A stretch of DNA of 64,000 nt from Pseudoxanthomonas sangjuensis (GCF_010211755.1 NZ_PDWR01000001.1:62001-126000); one strand, 5' to 3'. Counted from the stretch's first letter, positions 50,552 to 60,704 are shown. Numbers and translations are program-made. Notes: a model not told the origin generated them from the letters alone.

Positions 50552-52258
50552 ATGCGCCGCTTGCCCGCCGTCCTGCTGTTCGCCGCCGTTGCTTCCGCCC
50601 ATGCCGCCGACGAACAGCCGCCGCTGAGCGCGCAGACGCTGTCGTCCGGCGGGCCGGCGGCGCCGGAACAGAAGGCGGTCGCCTTCGACAAGGCGGAACT
50701 GGCGTTCAAGCTGATCCCGGAAAGCAGGCGGCTGGAAGGCGATGCGCGGCTGACCTTCGTCGCCAAGCGGCGGCTGCAGCGACTGGTCGTCGACCTCGAC
50801 AACAACTTCGGCATTTCCGCGGTCGAGGTCGACGGCCAGCCGGTGGCCGCGAACCACTGGCGCAATCCCGACGGCCGCCTGGCCGTCGACCTGCCGCATC
50901 CGCTCGAAGCCGGCGCACGCACCGTGCTGCGCATCGTCTACGCCGGCAGCCCGCACCGCGCGCAGCGCGCGCCATGGGACGGGGGCATCGTCTGGACCAC
51001 CGCGCCGACCGGCGAGCCGTGGATCGCCACCGCCGTCGAAGGCGAGGGCTGCGACCTGTTCTGGCCGTGCATCGACCAGCCGTTCGGCGAGCCGGGCATC
51101 GTCGAGCAGCACGTCAGCGTGCCCGCACCGCTGGTCGCCGCCGGCAACGGCGTGCTGCTCGGCGTCGACGAGAAGGACGGCTGGCGCACCTACCACTGGC
51201 GCGCGAAGCAGCCGGATACCTATGCGGTCGCGCTGAACGTCGGCCCGTACGAACTGCTGCAGGCCGACTACCGCAGCCGCTACGGCAACACGATCCCGCT
51301 GCGCTTCTGGTACCTGAAGGGCAACGCGGCGAAGGCGAAGGAGCTGTTCGCGCAGTTCCCGCTGTTCCTCGACTTCTACGAGGAGAAGATCGGCCCGTAT
51401 CCGTTCGGCGACGAGAAGATGGGCGTGGTCGAGACCCCGCACCTGGGCATGGAGCACCAGACCATCAACGCCTACGGCAACGGCTACAAGAAGGACGCCT
51501 ACGGCTACGACTGGCTGCTGCACCACGAATTCGCCCACGAATGGTTCGGCAACCAGCTGACCAACGCCGACTGGAACGACATGTGGCTGCACGAGGGCTT
51601 CGGCACCTACATGCAGCCGTTGTACCTGCAATGGTCGCGCGGCGACATGGCCTACATGGCCGAACTGATGAAGCAGCGCGCGCTGGTCAAGAACCGCTTC
51701 CCGGTGGTGTCGGGCCACAGTTACAACGCCAGCGACGTCTACGACGCCGACAAGGGCCCGGCGCTGGACCTGTACTACAAGGGCTCGCTGGTCCTGCATA
51801 CGCTGCGCGGACTGATCGGCGACGAGGCCTTCTTCGAGGCGACGCGCAAGCTGGTTTACGGTCGGACCGATCCGCGCCCGGGCAATTTCATGCCGCGTTA
51901 CGGAGAGACGAAGGATTTCGTCGACGCGGTGAATGCGCAGACCGGCAAGGATTACGGCTGGTTCTTCAACGTCTACCTGCGTTCGACCGCGTTGCCGCAA
52001 CTGCTGGCGGCGCGCGAAGGCGGCAAGCTGTCGTTGCGCTGGAAAACCGAGGGCGACAAGCCGTTCCCGATGCCGGTCCAGGTCCGCGTCGGCGACCGCG
52101 TCGTCGACCTGTCGATGGCCGATGGCCGCGGCGATGTCGAAATCGCCGACGGCGAAAGCTGGACGCTGGATCCGCATTCGAAGGTGCTGCGCGACGCGCC
52201 GGAAATCGAGGCGTTCCAGAAGGACGCCGCGGAACGTGCGCAGGCCGCGAAGAAATAG
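50552..52258 (+). CDS. M1-family metallopeptidase, exported
   Basis: A 568-residue zinc aminopeptidase. A signal peptide (cleavage near ASAHAA) leads to an N-terminal beta-domain, then the catalytic domain with HEFAH (His325-His329) and the third ligand Glu348 in WLHEGFGTY. The exopeptidase loop is LGMEHQT rather than the common GAMEN, so substrate recognition may differ. It probably trims peptides in the periplasm or outside. The start at MRRLPAVLLF is chosen because it gives a normal signal peptide. Confidence 0.9.
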   Translation: MRRLPAVLLFAAVASAHAADEQPPLSAQTLSSGGPAAPEQKAVAFDKAELAFKLIPESRRLEGDARLTFVAKRRLQRLVVDLDNNFGISAVEVDGQPVAANHWRNPDGRLAVDLPHPLEAGARTVLRIVYAGSPHRAQRAPWDGGIVWTTAPTGEPWIATAVEGEGCDLFWPCIDQPFGEPGIVEQHVSVPAPLVAAGNGVLLGVDEKDGWRTYHWRAKQPDTYAVALNVGPYELLQADYRSRYGNTIPLRFWYLKGNAAKAKELFAQFPLFLDFYEEKIGPYPFGDEKMGVVETPHLGMEHQTINAYGNGYKKDAYGYDWLLHHEFAHEWFGNQLTNADWNDMWLHEGFGTYMQPLYLQWSRGDMAYMAELMKQRALVKNRFPVVSGHSYNASDVYDADKGPALDLYYKGSLVLHTLRGLIGDEAFFEATRKLVYGRTDPRPGNFMPRYGETKDFVDAVNAQTGKDYGWFFNVYLRSTALPQLLAAREGGKLSLRWKTEGDKPFPMPVQVRVGDRVVDLSMADGRGDVEIADGESWTLDPHSKVLRDAPEIEAFQKDAAERAQAAKK

Positions 52259-52264
52259 CCGCGG

Positions 52265-53509
52265 TTACGCGCCCTGCAGTCGGCGCACGACGCCGTGGCC
52301 GGCGACGAAGCCGCTGGCGAAGCACGCGGTCAGCAGGTAGCCGCCGGTCGGCGCTTCGCAGTCGAGCATCTCGCCGGCGCAGAACGTGCCGGGCCTCGTT
52401 CGCAGCATCAGGTCCGCGTCCAGCGCTTCCAGCTTCACCCCGCCGGCGCTGCTGATCGCTTCGGCGATCGGGCGCGGGCGCAGCAGCCGCAGCGGCAGGC
52501 GCTTGATCGTCCGCGCGAGCAGCAGCGCGTCGCCCGTTTGCGCCTTGTCCAGCGCTTCGTGGAGCAGGGCGACCCTGACGCCGTCGAGTCCGGCCTGCCG
52601 ACGCAGGTGTTCGCCGAGGCTGCGGCCGTTGCGCGGTTTCCCCAGGTCGCGTTGCAGCCGCGCGAGGTCGCGGCCGGGGGCCAGGTCGAGTTGCAGCGCC
52701 GCCGAGCCGTCGCGTTCGATCGCGTCGCGCAGTTCCGCCGCCAATGCGTAGACCAGGCTGCCCTCGATGCCGTAGGCGCTGGCCACGCATTCGCCCTGCA
52801 ACGAATGTCCTTGCCCGCGCGCATCCCGCCAGTGTGCGACGACGGGTTTCAGCGGCGCACCGGCGAACTTGTCGCGGAAGAATCCGCTCCAGGCCACGTC
52901 GAAGCCGCAGTTGGCCGGTTTCAGCGGCGCGACCGCGATGCCGGCAGCGGACAGCGTCGCCTGCCATGCGCCGTCCGATCCGAGTTCCGGCCAACTGCCG
53001 CCGCCGAGCGCGAGCACGGTCGCATCGGCGGTTGCCGCGATCTCGCCTTGCGCCGTCGCGAATCGCAGCGCCCCGGTTGCGTCCCAGCCCAGCCAGCGGT
53101 GGTGCACATGAAAGCGCACGCCGGCGTCGCGCAGCCGGCGCACCCAGCCGCGCAGCAGCGGCGCGGCCTTGAGGTCGCTCGGGAATACGCGGCCGGAACT
53201 GCCGACGAAGGTTTCCACGCCCAGTCCGCGCGCCCATTCGCGCAGGGCATCGGCATCGAAGGCGTCGAGCCAGCGGCCGACTTCGCCGGCGCGCTCGCGG
53301 TAGCGCCCGTCGAACGCGGGGCGCGGCTCGGAATGGGTCAGGTTCAGGCCACCCTTGCCGGCGATCAGGAACTTGCGCCCGACCGAACCCTTGGCGTCGT
53401 AGACATCGACCTCGATGCCCGCCGCGCGCGCGACCTCGGCCGCCATCAGGCCGGCCGGGCCGCCGCCGATGACGGCCAGGCGCTTGCGTTGCGGGGTGGG
53501 GGAATCCAT
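52265..53509 (-). CDS. HI0933/YhiN-family flavoprotein
   Basis: A 414-residue FAD-dependent oxidoreductase. FAD-binding VIGGGPAGLMAAEVARAAG is at the N-terminus; GKGGLNLTHSE and ALGGGSWPELGSDG are family marks; FCAGEMLDCEAPTGGYLL near the end completes the FAD site. The TIGR03862-like subset has no assigned reaction. It converges on the M1 peptidase with 6 nt between. Confidence 0.88.
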   Translation of the reverse strand: MDSPTPQRKRLAVIGGGPAGLMAAEVARAAGIEVDVYDAKGSVGRKFLIAGKGGLNLTHSEPRPAFDGRYRERAGEVGRWLDAFDADALREWARGLGVETFVGSSGRVFPSDLKAAPLLRGWVRRLRDAGVRFHVHHRWLGWDATGALRFATAQGEIAATADATVLALGGGSWPELGSDGAWQATLSAAGIAVAPLKPANCGFDVAWSGFFRDKFAGAPLKPVVAHWRDARGQGHSLQGECVASAYGIEGSLVYALAAELRDAIERDGSAALQLDLAPGRDLARLQRDLGKPRNGRSLGEHLRRQAGLDGVRVALLHEALDKAQTGDALLLARTIKRLPLRLLRPRPIAEAISSAGGVKLEALDADLMLRTRPGTFCAGEMLDCEAPTGGYLLTACFASGFVAGHGVVRRLQGA

Positions 53510-53615
53510 CGGCAGATTCTATGCGGCAATCGACGCGGGCAATGACCGTCGGCACGGGGGCGGGCCGCGGCGATGGGTTATCGTCGCGGTCCGGATCCTT
53601 TTTGGGGGGAATGCC

Positions 53616-55217
53616 ATGCGGGGACACAGACTGCTGACCACGGTTTTCGCGGCCATCATCGCGGCGACGCCATGGCCCGCGCTGGCAGCCGACGACCGGG
53701 CGCCGGCCGATTTCGATGCCTACGTCGACAACGTGCGCAAGACCTTCGACGTGCCGGGCATCGCCGTGGCCGTCGTCAAGGACGGCGAGGTGGTGCTGGC
53801 CAAGGGCTACGGCGTGCGCGACGTGGAAAGCGGACAGCCGGTCGGCGCCGACACCCTGTTCGCCATCGCGTCCAACACCAAGGCCTTCACCGCGGCTTCG
53901 TTGTCGATGCTGGCCGACGAGGGCAAGCTGAAGATGGACGATCGGGTCATCGACCACCTGCCGTGGTTCCAGATGTCCGACCCGTACGTGACCCGCGAGA
54001 TGCGCATCCGCGACCTGCTGGCGCACCGCAGCGGTTTGAGCCTGGGCGCGGGCGACCTGCTGTACTGGCCGACCACGACCTACAACAACCGCGAGGTCGC
54101 CGAACGCCTGCGCCACGTGCCGTTGAAGGGCGGTTTCCGCGAACGGTACGCCTACGACAACATCCTGTTCGGCGTGGCCCAGCTGGTGGTCGAAGCGGCC
54201 AGCGGCATGCCGTACGAACAGTTCCTGCGCACGCGCATCTTCGCGCCGCTGGGCATGGAGCACACCCGCTACAACAGCGACCGCCTGCAGCCCGGCGACG
54301 ACGTGGCCACCGGCTATGCGAAGGCGGACTTCAGCAAGCTGCAGCCCGCGCCGCGCATGACCTGGTCGAACGTGGCCGGCGCCGGCGGCCTGTATTCCAG
54401 CGTCAACGACCTGAGCAAGTGGGTGCGCGCGCAACTCGACGGCGGGGTGATTTCCGGCGAGGGCGACGATGCGAAGCGCTTGTTCAGCGAGCAGCGCCAG
54501 CGCGAGATGTGGAGCGTGCTGACCCCGATCCCGGTGCCGAAGCCGGCGGTGCCGGAGCTGGCCGCGGCGATGCCGAATTTCGCCGGCTACGGCGAGGGCT
54601 GGAACCTGACCGATTACCGCGGCCACAAGCTGGTCTGGCACACCGGCGGCTGGCCGGGCATGGTGTCGCGCATCACCCTGGTGCCGGAACTCAAGCTGGG
54701 TGTGATCGTGCTGACCAACCAGGAAGTCGGCGCCGCCTACAACGCGGTGACGATGCGCGCGCTGGACGACGGCCTGGGCTTGCCGCAGACCGACTGGACC
54801 GCGGCCTACGCCGCGGCCCTGGCGAAATCGCGGGGCAAGGCCGACGAGAGCTGGCAGAAGCACCTGGCCGCGCGCAACGCGAAATCGAAGCCGTCGCTGC
54901 CGCTGTCCACCTACGCCGGCACCTACCGCGACCCGTGGTACGGCGACGTGGTCGTGGCGATGGAGCAGGGCAAGCCGGTGATGCGCTTCTCGCGCACGGC
55001 CGACCTGGTCGGCACGCTGGAGCACTGGCAGCACGACACCTTCATCGTGCGCTGGCACCAGCGCTGGCTCAACGCCGACGCCTTCGTCGATTTCGACCTG
55101 GACGAGGACGGCAAGATCGTCGGGGCGACGATGAAGGCGGTATCGCCGCTGACCGATTTCAGCTTCGATTTCCAGGACCTGGACTTGCGTCGGGTCGAGA
55201 CTACGGCGACCAAGTGA
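53616..55217 (+). CDS. Serine hydrolase, beta-lactamase class C fold
   Basis: A 533-residue exported hydrolase. A signal peptide (cleavage near PALAA) precedes the penicillin-binding-protein-like domain: SxxK is SNTK (Ser86, Lys89), YxN is YDN, and HTGG replaces KTG. A C-terminal domain of about 100 residues (YAGTYRDPWYGD onward) is the lipocalin-like DUF3471 type. Such proteins are peptidases or esterases; beta-lactamase activity is unproven. GGGGGGA precedes the ATG. Confidence 0.88.
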   Translation: MRGHRLLTTVFAAIIAATPWPALAADDRAPADFDAYVDNVRKTFDVPGIAVAVVKDGEVVLAKGYGVRDVESGQPVGADTLFAIASNTKAFTAASLSMLADEGKLKMDDRVIDHLPWFQMSDPYVTREMRIRDLLAHRSGLSLGAGDLLYWPTTTYNNREVAERLRHVPLKGGFRERYAYDNILFGVAQLVVEAASGMPYEQFLRTRIFAPLGMEHTRYNSDRLQPGDDVATGYAKADFSKLQPAPRMTWSNVAGAGGLYSSVNDLSKWVRAQLDGGVISGEGDDAKRLFSEQRQREMWSVLTPIPVPKPAVPELAAAMPNFAGYGEGWNLTDYRGHKLVWHTGGWPGMVSRITLVPELKLGVIVLTNQEVGAAYNAVTMRALDDGLGLPQTDWTAAYAAALAKSRGKADESWQKHLAARNAKSKPSLPLSTYAGTYRDPWYGDVVVAMEQGKPVMRFSRTADLVGTLEHWQHDTFIVRWHQRWLNADAFVDFDLDEDGKIVGATMKAVSPLTDFSFDFQDLDLRRVETTATK

Positions 55218-55229
55218 CGGCGGGCTCAG

Positions 55230-55526
55230 ATGAAGACTCTCGCAAAGACACTTTCGGGAGTCGTTCTCCTGTTTGTCATTGGCTACGTTTTTAACTTTTA
55301 CAAGCGCTACCCGGCTGACCGATTCTGCTCAGGCGTCTCCTCAACAGACACTGAGCAGTCCATCATTCGCCGAGCCAAGCAGGAGGGCCGTCATTTTTTG
55401 CCGAGCAACAACTCAAGCAGCAGAGTTTTGGTATTCAACCAAGTCTCGCCAGCATGGCGCTATGCTTGCGTCATAGAGTTCAGCAAGGGCAAGGTTTCAA
55501 GCAAGCGCGTAATTGCTGCGGACTGA
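55230..55526 (+). CDS. Orphan small membrane-anchored protein, low GC
   Basis: A 98-residue protein I do not recognise. An N-terminal hydrophobic segment (about 8-24, LSGVVLLFVIGYVFNFY) suggests a membrane anchor or uncleaved signal; the remainder is polar with two cysteines (33 and 79). Base composition is clearly lower in G+C (about half, 28 of 60 in one counted line) than its neighbours, and codons such as TTT, ATT and AAG are common. This hints at recent transfer. It begins 12 nt after the serine hydrolase stop, without a strong ribosome site. Confidence 0.6.
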   Translation: MKTLAKTLSGVVLLFVIGYVFNFYKRYPADRFCSGVSSTDTEQSIIRRAKQEGRHFLPSNNSSSRVLVFNQVSPAWRYACVIEFSKGKVSSKRVIAAD

Positions 55527-55554
55527 GCCCTAGCATCATTCAAGCTGTCGATGG

Positions 55555-55986
55555 TCACTCGACGCCGAGCAGTTCCACGTCGAACACCAGCGAAGCGTGC
55601 GGCGGGATCACCCCGCCGGCGCCTTCGCTGCCGTAACCATCCCGGGCCGGGATCAGCAGGGTGCGCTTGCCGCCGACGCGCATGCCGGCCACGCCTTCGT
55701 CCCAGCCGGGAATGACCTGGCCGGCGCCGAGCGCGAAGGTGAACGGCTGGTTGCGGTCGCGGGAGCTGTCGAACTTCAGGCCATGCTTGTCCGCCGCGGT
55801 CTGCTCGTACAGCCAGCCGGTGTAGTGCACGGTCACTTTGTGCCCCGAAACGGCTTCCGCGCCGGTACCCACGACGGTATCGACGCGCTGCAGTTCGGCC
55901 ACGTCGCCGCCGGTGTAGGGTGCCGGCGCGGGCGCGCAGGCGGACAACAGCAGGGCGGTGGTCAGCAGCCAGGACGGAAGTCGCAT
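55555..55986 (-). CDS. FKBP-type peptidyl-prolyl isomerase lipoprotein
   Basis: A 143-residue lipoprotein (LSAC, Cys17) with a single, canonical FKBP domain: [46 protein letters not shown] and the closing [12 protein letters not shown]. Unlike the other FKBP in the window, all active-site aromatics look intact, so it should be an active isomerase at the membrane or periplasm. Confidence 0.93.
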   Translation of the reverse strand: MRLPSWLLTTALLLSACAPAPAPYTGGDVAELQRVDTVVGTGAEAVSGHKVTVHYTGWLYEQTAADKHGLKFDSSRDRNQPFTFALGAGQVIPGWDEGVAGMRVGGKRTLLIPARDGYGSEGAGGVIPPHASLVFDVELLGVE

Positions 55987-56073
55987 GCGGATCCTCGGTT
56001 CGGTCGGGGTGCGACAGGGTAGCGCACGCGCGCGGGGCCGGGCAGGGGCGGCGGGGCCGGGTAAAATGCGCGG

Positions 56074-56811
56074 ATGATCCTGAATATCGCCGCCTACCAC
56101 TTCGCATCGATCGATGATCCCGATGCGTTCGCCGCCGCCTTGCGCGCCCGTGCGCAGGCGCTGGAACTGCGCGGCACGATCCTGGTCGCGGGCGAGGGCG
56201 TGAACCTGTTCCTGGCTGGCGGCGAGGCGGCAATCCGCGGCTTCGTCGACGAATTGCGCGCCGATCCGCGTTTCGCCGGCATCGTCGTCAAGGAAAGCCG
56301 GAGCGAATCCGTGCCGTTCGCGCGGCTGAAGGTCAAGGTCAAGCCGGAGATCATCAGCTTCCGTCGCGAAGGTTCGTCGCCGCTGGCCGGCCGCGCACCC
56401 GTCGTCGCGCCCCGCACGTTGCAGCGCTGGCTGGAGCAGGGCCACGACGACGCCGGCAGGCGCGTGGTGATGCTGGACACGCGCAACGTGCAGGAAGCCG
56501 AATACGGCAGCTTCGCCAACGCGGAGATCCTGCCGATCGCGAAGTTCACCGACCTGCCGGCGGAAGTGGAGGCGCGCAAGTCCGGATGGGCCGATGCGAC
56601 CGTGGTCAGCTTCTGCACCGGCGGCATCCGCTGCGAGAAGGCCGCGCTGTGGATGCGCAACGAAGCCGGCATGGACAACGTGCTGCAGCTCGACGGCGGC
56701 ATCCTCGGCTATTTTGAACGGGTCGGCGGCTACGGCTACGAGGGCCGCTGCTTCGTGTTCGACGGGCGCGTGGCGCTGGATCCGGGGCTCGCGCCGATGG
56801 TCGATGCGTGA
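56074..56811 (+). CDS. trhO: tRNA uridine(34) hydroxylase, rhodanese family
   Basis: A 245-residue TrhO (YceA) protein, which makes 5-hydroxyuridine at the wobble base of tRNA using oxygen. The N-terminal acylphosphatase-like domain is followed by a rhodanese domain with Cys181 in [20 protein letters not shown] and GGILGYFE are family marks. Ordinary rhodanese activity is not expected. It is divergent from the FKBP lipoprotein gene. Confidence 0.92.
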   Translation: MILNIAAYHFASIDDPDAFAAALRARAQALELRGTILVAGEGVNLFLAGGEAAIRGFVDELRADPRFAGIVVKESRSESVPFARLKVKVKPEIISFRREGSSPLAGRAPVVAPRTLQRWLEQGHDDAGRRVVMLDTRNVQEAEYGSFANAEILPIAKFTDLPAEVEARKSGWADATVVSFCTGGIRCEKAALWMRNEAGMDNVLQLDGGILGYFERVGGYGYEGRCFVFDGRVALDPGLAPMVDA

Positions 56812-56886
56812 TTCCCGCGGCGGCGGGATGCTGAATTCCGCCGCGAGCGGCTGGAAATGCGCCGGCGCCGGCTTTATCACTTGCGC

Positions 56887-57873
<987 letters not shown>

Positions 57874-57880
57874 CCGCCCC

Positions 57881-57907
57881 CCGGAAGCGGTTACAGGCCG
57901 CTTCCGG
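57881..57907. repeat. Perfect 10-bp palindrome after the LLM gene
   Basis: CCGGAAGCGG and CCGCTTCCGG around TTACAGG, 7 nt after the stop. No U-run follows. A shorter AAAGC/GCTTT stem with a T-run is at about 57937-57955 and may be the actual stop. Confidence 0.5.
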
Positions 57908-57955
57908 CGGGGCTTCCGCCGAAGCTGAACGAAAATCGCAGAAAGCGTTAGCTTT

Positions 57956-58142
57956 TTGTCCGAAACCTGCGTATCGTGCGCGGCACTGTGTTTTGCCAGG
58001 GTCACGGTTCATCGTGGGCCTGATGCGGTAGATCCAACGATCGGCTTCATCTTTCCGCTTTACCTCGCCTGCAAACCCCAGTCTCGGCCCGGAGGTCCCG
58101 CGGCCGCGATCTTTTTCCATCCGTTTCAGGAGTAATGCAAAG
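57956..58142 (+). promoter_or_regulatory. Long leader region of the cold-shock gene
   Basis: Roughly 190 nt without a gene before the csp ATG, AT-richer than the flanks. A weak promoter (TTAGCT, 18-bp spacer, TATCGT) can be drawn at its left edge. Cold-shock mRNAs often carry long, temperature-sensing leaders; the fold here was not computed. CAGGAG precedes the ATG. Confidence 0.4.
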
Positions 58143-58352
58143 ATGTCCGATCGTCAGACCGGTACCGTCAAGTGGTTCAACGATGCCAAGGGTTTTGGCT
58201 TCATCACCCCGGCCAATGGCCCCGACCTGTTCGTGCACTTCCGCTCGATCCAGGGCAACGGCTTCAAGACGCTGAAGGAAGGCCAGCAGGTCTCCTTCGT
58301 CGCCGTGCAGGGCCAGAAGGGCATGCAGGCCGACCAGGTGCAGCCGCTGTAA
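58143..58352 (+). CDS. Cold-shock protein, CspA family
   Basis: A 69-residue single cold-shock domain that binds single-stranded RNA and DNA. RNP1 is KGFGFI (16-21) and RNP2 LFVHF (29-33), with [10 protein letters not shown] before. It ends with a strong terminator. Whether it is cold-induced or constitutive cannot be told from the protein; the long leader favours regulation. Confidence 0.95.
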   Translation: MSDRQTGTVKWFNDAKGFGFITPANGPDLFVHFRSIQGNGFKTLKEGQQVSFVAVQGQKGMQADQVQPL

Positions 58353-58378
58353 TTTCGACCCAACCAGTCGAACCGAAG

Positions 58379-58407
58379 AACGCCGGGCTTGTCCCGGCGT
58401 TTTTTTA
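58379..58407 (+). terminator. Intrinsic terminator after the cold-shock gene
   Basis: AACGCCGGG, loop CTTGT, CCCGGCGTT, within a run of seven T. Confidence 0.9.
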
Positions 58408-58457
58408 TTGGCCGGGGTCGGCCGTAAGATGCGGCGGACCCCGATGGCGCCGCGACG

Positions 58458-58988
58458 ATGACCGGAACCCTTGCCGACTGGCAGCACCTGATCCGCGACG
58501 TGCCCGACTTCCCGAAGCCGGGCATCGCGTTCAAGGACATCACCCCGCTGCTGGCCAATCCCGACGGCTTCCGCGCGACGTTGCGGGCGCTGGCGCAGCC
58601 GTGGCGCGGCACCGAACTGGAAGCGGTGGTGGGCATCGAATCGCGCGGCTTCATCCTCGGCGCGGCGCTGGCCGCCGAGCTCGGCGTTGGCTTCGTGCCG
58701 GTGCGCAAGCCGGGCAAGCTGCCGGCGGCCACGCTGAAGCAGGAATACCAGCTCGAATACGGCACCGATTGCCTGCACGTCCACGCCGATGCGGTGCGGC
58801 CCGGCGAACGCGTGCTGCTGGTCGACGACGTGCTGGCCACCGGCGGCACGCTGCTGGCGACGCTGGCGCTGGCGCGGCGACTGGGCGCGCGCGTGGCCGG
58901 CGCCGCGGTGCTGATCGAACTGTCCGCGCTCGGCGCCCGTACGCGCTGGCCGCGCGAAGTGCCGCTGGAGAGCGTACTGAAGTTCTGA
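58458..58988 (+). CDS. apt: Adenine phosphoribosyltransferase
   Basis: A 176-residue salvage enzyme making AMP from adenine and PRPP. The PRPP-binding motif is [16 protein letters not shown]; the family N-terminus [19 protein letters not shown] and the [12 protein letters not shown] segment are present. It converges on the barstar gene with 5 nt between. Confidence 0.96.
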   Translation: MTGTLADWQHLIRDVPDFPKPGIAFKDITPLLANPDGFRATLRALAQPWRGTELEAVVGIESRGFILGAALAAELGVGFVPVRKPGKLPAATLKQEYQLEYGTDCLHVHADAVRPGERVLLVDDVLATGGTLLATLALARRLGARVAGAAVLIELSALGARTRWPREVPLESVLKF

Positions 58989-58993
58989 GCCCG

Positions 58994-59437
58994 CTACGCG
59001 GCGGATTCGAGTTCGTCGAAATCCTCGTCGCGCAGCGCCAGGAAGGCCCAGAACGGCACGTCGCGCCCGGTCCAGTCGGCGCTGGCTTCGTCGAGGATCG
59101 ACAGCAGCATGTCGAAATCGCCCTCGTCGGCGCTGCGCATCCCGCCGGCGCCTTCGAACAGCAGCACGTAGCCCTTCGCCGGCAGCCACGACAGGTCGCG
59201 CAGGCTGTCGGACAGCGCGTCCCAGTTGTGGCCGCTGGTCGCCGGGAAGTCCAGCGCCAGCGCCACGCGCAACAGCAGCGCGCGCTTGTCGGTGCAGCCG
59301 AGCAGGTCGATGCGCCGCGCCAGCAGGCCGGCGTCCTGCGCGGCGGCGGCCAGGGTGGCGATGTCGTCGCCGCCGACGAAGAACACGCCGGCGCGCGCCG
59401 GGTCTTCCAGGCCGAGGTCGAAGCCGGAATCGGTCAT
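58994..59437 (-). CDS. Barstar-family RNase inhibitor
   Basis: A 147-residue acidic protein with a barstar domain in its C-terminal two-thirds: ARRIDLLGCTDKRALLLRVALALDFP, then GHNWDALSDSLRDLSWLP, the helix that plugs the barnase active site. Its start overlaps the stop of the upstream ribonuclease gene (ATGA), so the inhibitor is made together with its enzyme. It stays in the cytoplasm and would protect the cell from unexported RNase. Confidence 0.9.
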   Translation of the reverse strand: MTDSGFDLGLEDPARAGVFFVGGDDIATLAAAAQDAGLLARRIDLLGCTDKRALLLRVALALDFPATSGHNWDALSDSLRDLSWLPAKGYVLLFEGAGGMRSADEGDFDMLLSILDEASADWTGRDVPFWAFLALRDEDFDELESAA

Positions 59438-59916
59438 GGGCTGCTCCCGTCGAGCGCGTACTCGAAGCGGCGGAAGGATTCGTAATGGTCGTCGGTGTAC
59501 CAGTACTCGCGGGGCGGAGTGCCGCCGGTGACGATGCGCCGCGCGCCGCGGTGGTCCAGGCCGGGCGTCTCGACCGTGTATTCGTGGTAGTACCCGCGCG
59601 CCTGCCTGGGCAGGCGGCCTTCGCGGTTGCCGAACACCGTACCGTCCTGGCGATGCGGGAACGGGCCGCCGCGCGCGATCAGGCGCAGCGTCGCGCGCGC
59701 TTCCGGCGGCAGGAAGGCGGGCAGGGCCGCGCCCGCGGAACCGGCTCCGGATTGCGCGGGCATTTCGCGCGGCAACGGCTCGGGCGCCGGCATGGAAGCG
59801 GGAACGGCAACGGTCGCCGGCGCGTCGTGCGCGGCCTGCTGCTGCGGTGTGGAACGCAACCACCACCACGCGGCGAGCAGGACGCAGGCCAGGGCCAGGA
59901 TCGTGGATTTGCGCAT
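59434..59916 (-). CDS. Barnase-type guanyl-specific ribonuclease, exported or anchored
   Basis: A 160-residue member of the barnase/RNase Sa (N1/T1) family. A short N-terminal hydrophobic segment (6-20, ILALACVLLAAWWWL) acts as signal or anchor; a Pro/Ala linker runs to about residue 65. The catalytic domain has general base Glu112 (YYHEYTV), Arg127 (ARRIV) and general acid His144 (TDDHYESFRR), the full catalytic set. It cuts single-stranded RNA after guanosine. With barstar downstream this forms a toxin-immunity pair, perhaps for nutrient RNA or competition. Confidence 0.9.
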   Translation of the reverse strand: MRKSTILALACVLLAAWWWLRSTPQQQAAHDAPATVAVPASMPAPEPLPREMPAQSGAGSAGAALPAFLPPEARATLRLIARGGPFPHRQDGTVFGNREGRLPRQARGYYHEYTVETPGLDHRGARRIVTGGTPPREYWYTDDHYESFRRFEYALDGSSP

Positions 59917-59973
59917 CGGCGATTCCTTCGCGCGGGTGACGACGCAAGGGTAAAGTATCCGCGGTCCCTGCGG

Positions 59974-60600
59974 ATGAACGCCATGCCCGCGAAGAACGCC
60001 CCGAGCCACGACCCGCGCATCGATGCCTACATCGCGAAAAGCGCCGAGTTCGCCCGGCCGATCCTGGCCCACCTGCGCGCGCTGGTGCACGAGGCCTGCC
60101 CGCAGGCCGTGGAAACGATCAAGTGGGGCATGCCGTTTTTCGTGTACGCCGGCGCGCCGCTGTGCAACATGGCCGCGTTCAAGCAGCACGTCGCGTTCGG
60201 ATTCTGGAAGCACGCGTTGGTCGTGGGCGCAGGCAGCGAACGAGAAGGAATGGGCAGCTACGGCAAGATGGCGTCGCTCGGGGACCTGCCGCCGGAAAAG
60301 ACGCTGCTGGCGCATTTCAAAAAGGCGATGGCGCTGAACGAGCAGGGCGTGAAATCGCCGGCCGCGCGCAAGGCCGCGCCGAAACCGCCGCCGCAAGCGC
60401 CGGCCGACCTGCTCGCGGCGCTGAAGAAGAACGGGGCCGCGCAGGCGACCTTCGATGCCTTCCCGCCGAGCTGCAAGCGCGAATACGTCGAATGGATCAC
60501 CGAGGCCAAGCGCGAGGAAACGCGGGCCCGGCGGTTGGCGCAGGCCGTCGAGTGGATGGCCGAAGGCAAGCGGCGCAACTGGAAGTACGAGGGCTGCTGA
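59974..60600 (+). CDS. YdeI/DUF1801-family protein
   Basis: A 208-residue cytoplasmic protein. The N-terminal DUF1801 domain (KSAEFARPILAHLRALVHEACP, IKWGMPFFVY) is followed by a YdeI-type C-terminal part (FDAFPPSCKREYVEWITEAKREETRARRL). The function is not known; relatives are linked to acid or peptide stress or to OmpD by name only. A second ATG three codons later could be the true start. A family B palindrome begins 4 nt after the stop. Confidence 0.85.
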   Translation: MNAMPAKNAPSHDPRIDAYIAKSAEFARPILAHLRALVHEACPQAVETIKWGMPFFVYAGAPLCNMAAFKQHVAFGFWKHALVVGAGSEREGMGSYGKMASLGDLPPEKTLLAHFKKAMALNEQGVKSPAARKAAPKPPPQAPADLLAALKKNGAAQATFDAFPPSCKREYVEWITEAKREETRARRLAQAVEWMAEGKRRNWKYEGC

Positions 60601-60603
60601 CTG

Positions 60604-60701
60604 TGCAGGAGCGGCGTAAGCCGCGACCGCGTACTTTCCGGGCCTACGAAAACATCCGCAGACATCTGGACATGGCGGTCGCGGCTTACGTCGCTCCTAC
60701 A
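60604..60701. repeat. REPIN-like palindromic element, family B, copy 2
   Basis: 27-bp arms (60604-60630 and 60675-60701) with two mismatches and a 44-nt spacer. The left arm has the same core (AGGAGCGGCGTAAGCCGCGAC) as at 35066, apart from one base within the first four. It fills the gap between two convergent genes. Confidence 0.8.
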
Positions 60702-60704
60702 AGA

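Noticed and set aside
57881-57907. Palindrome as intrinsic terminator
   Set aside because: A stable stem but no following U-run; kept only as a repeat.
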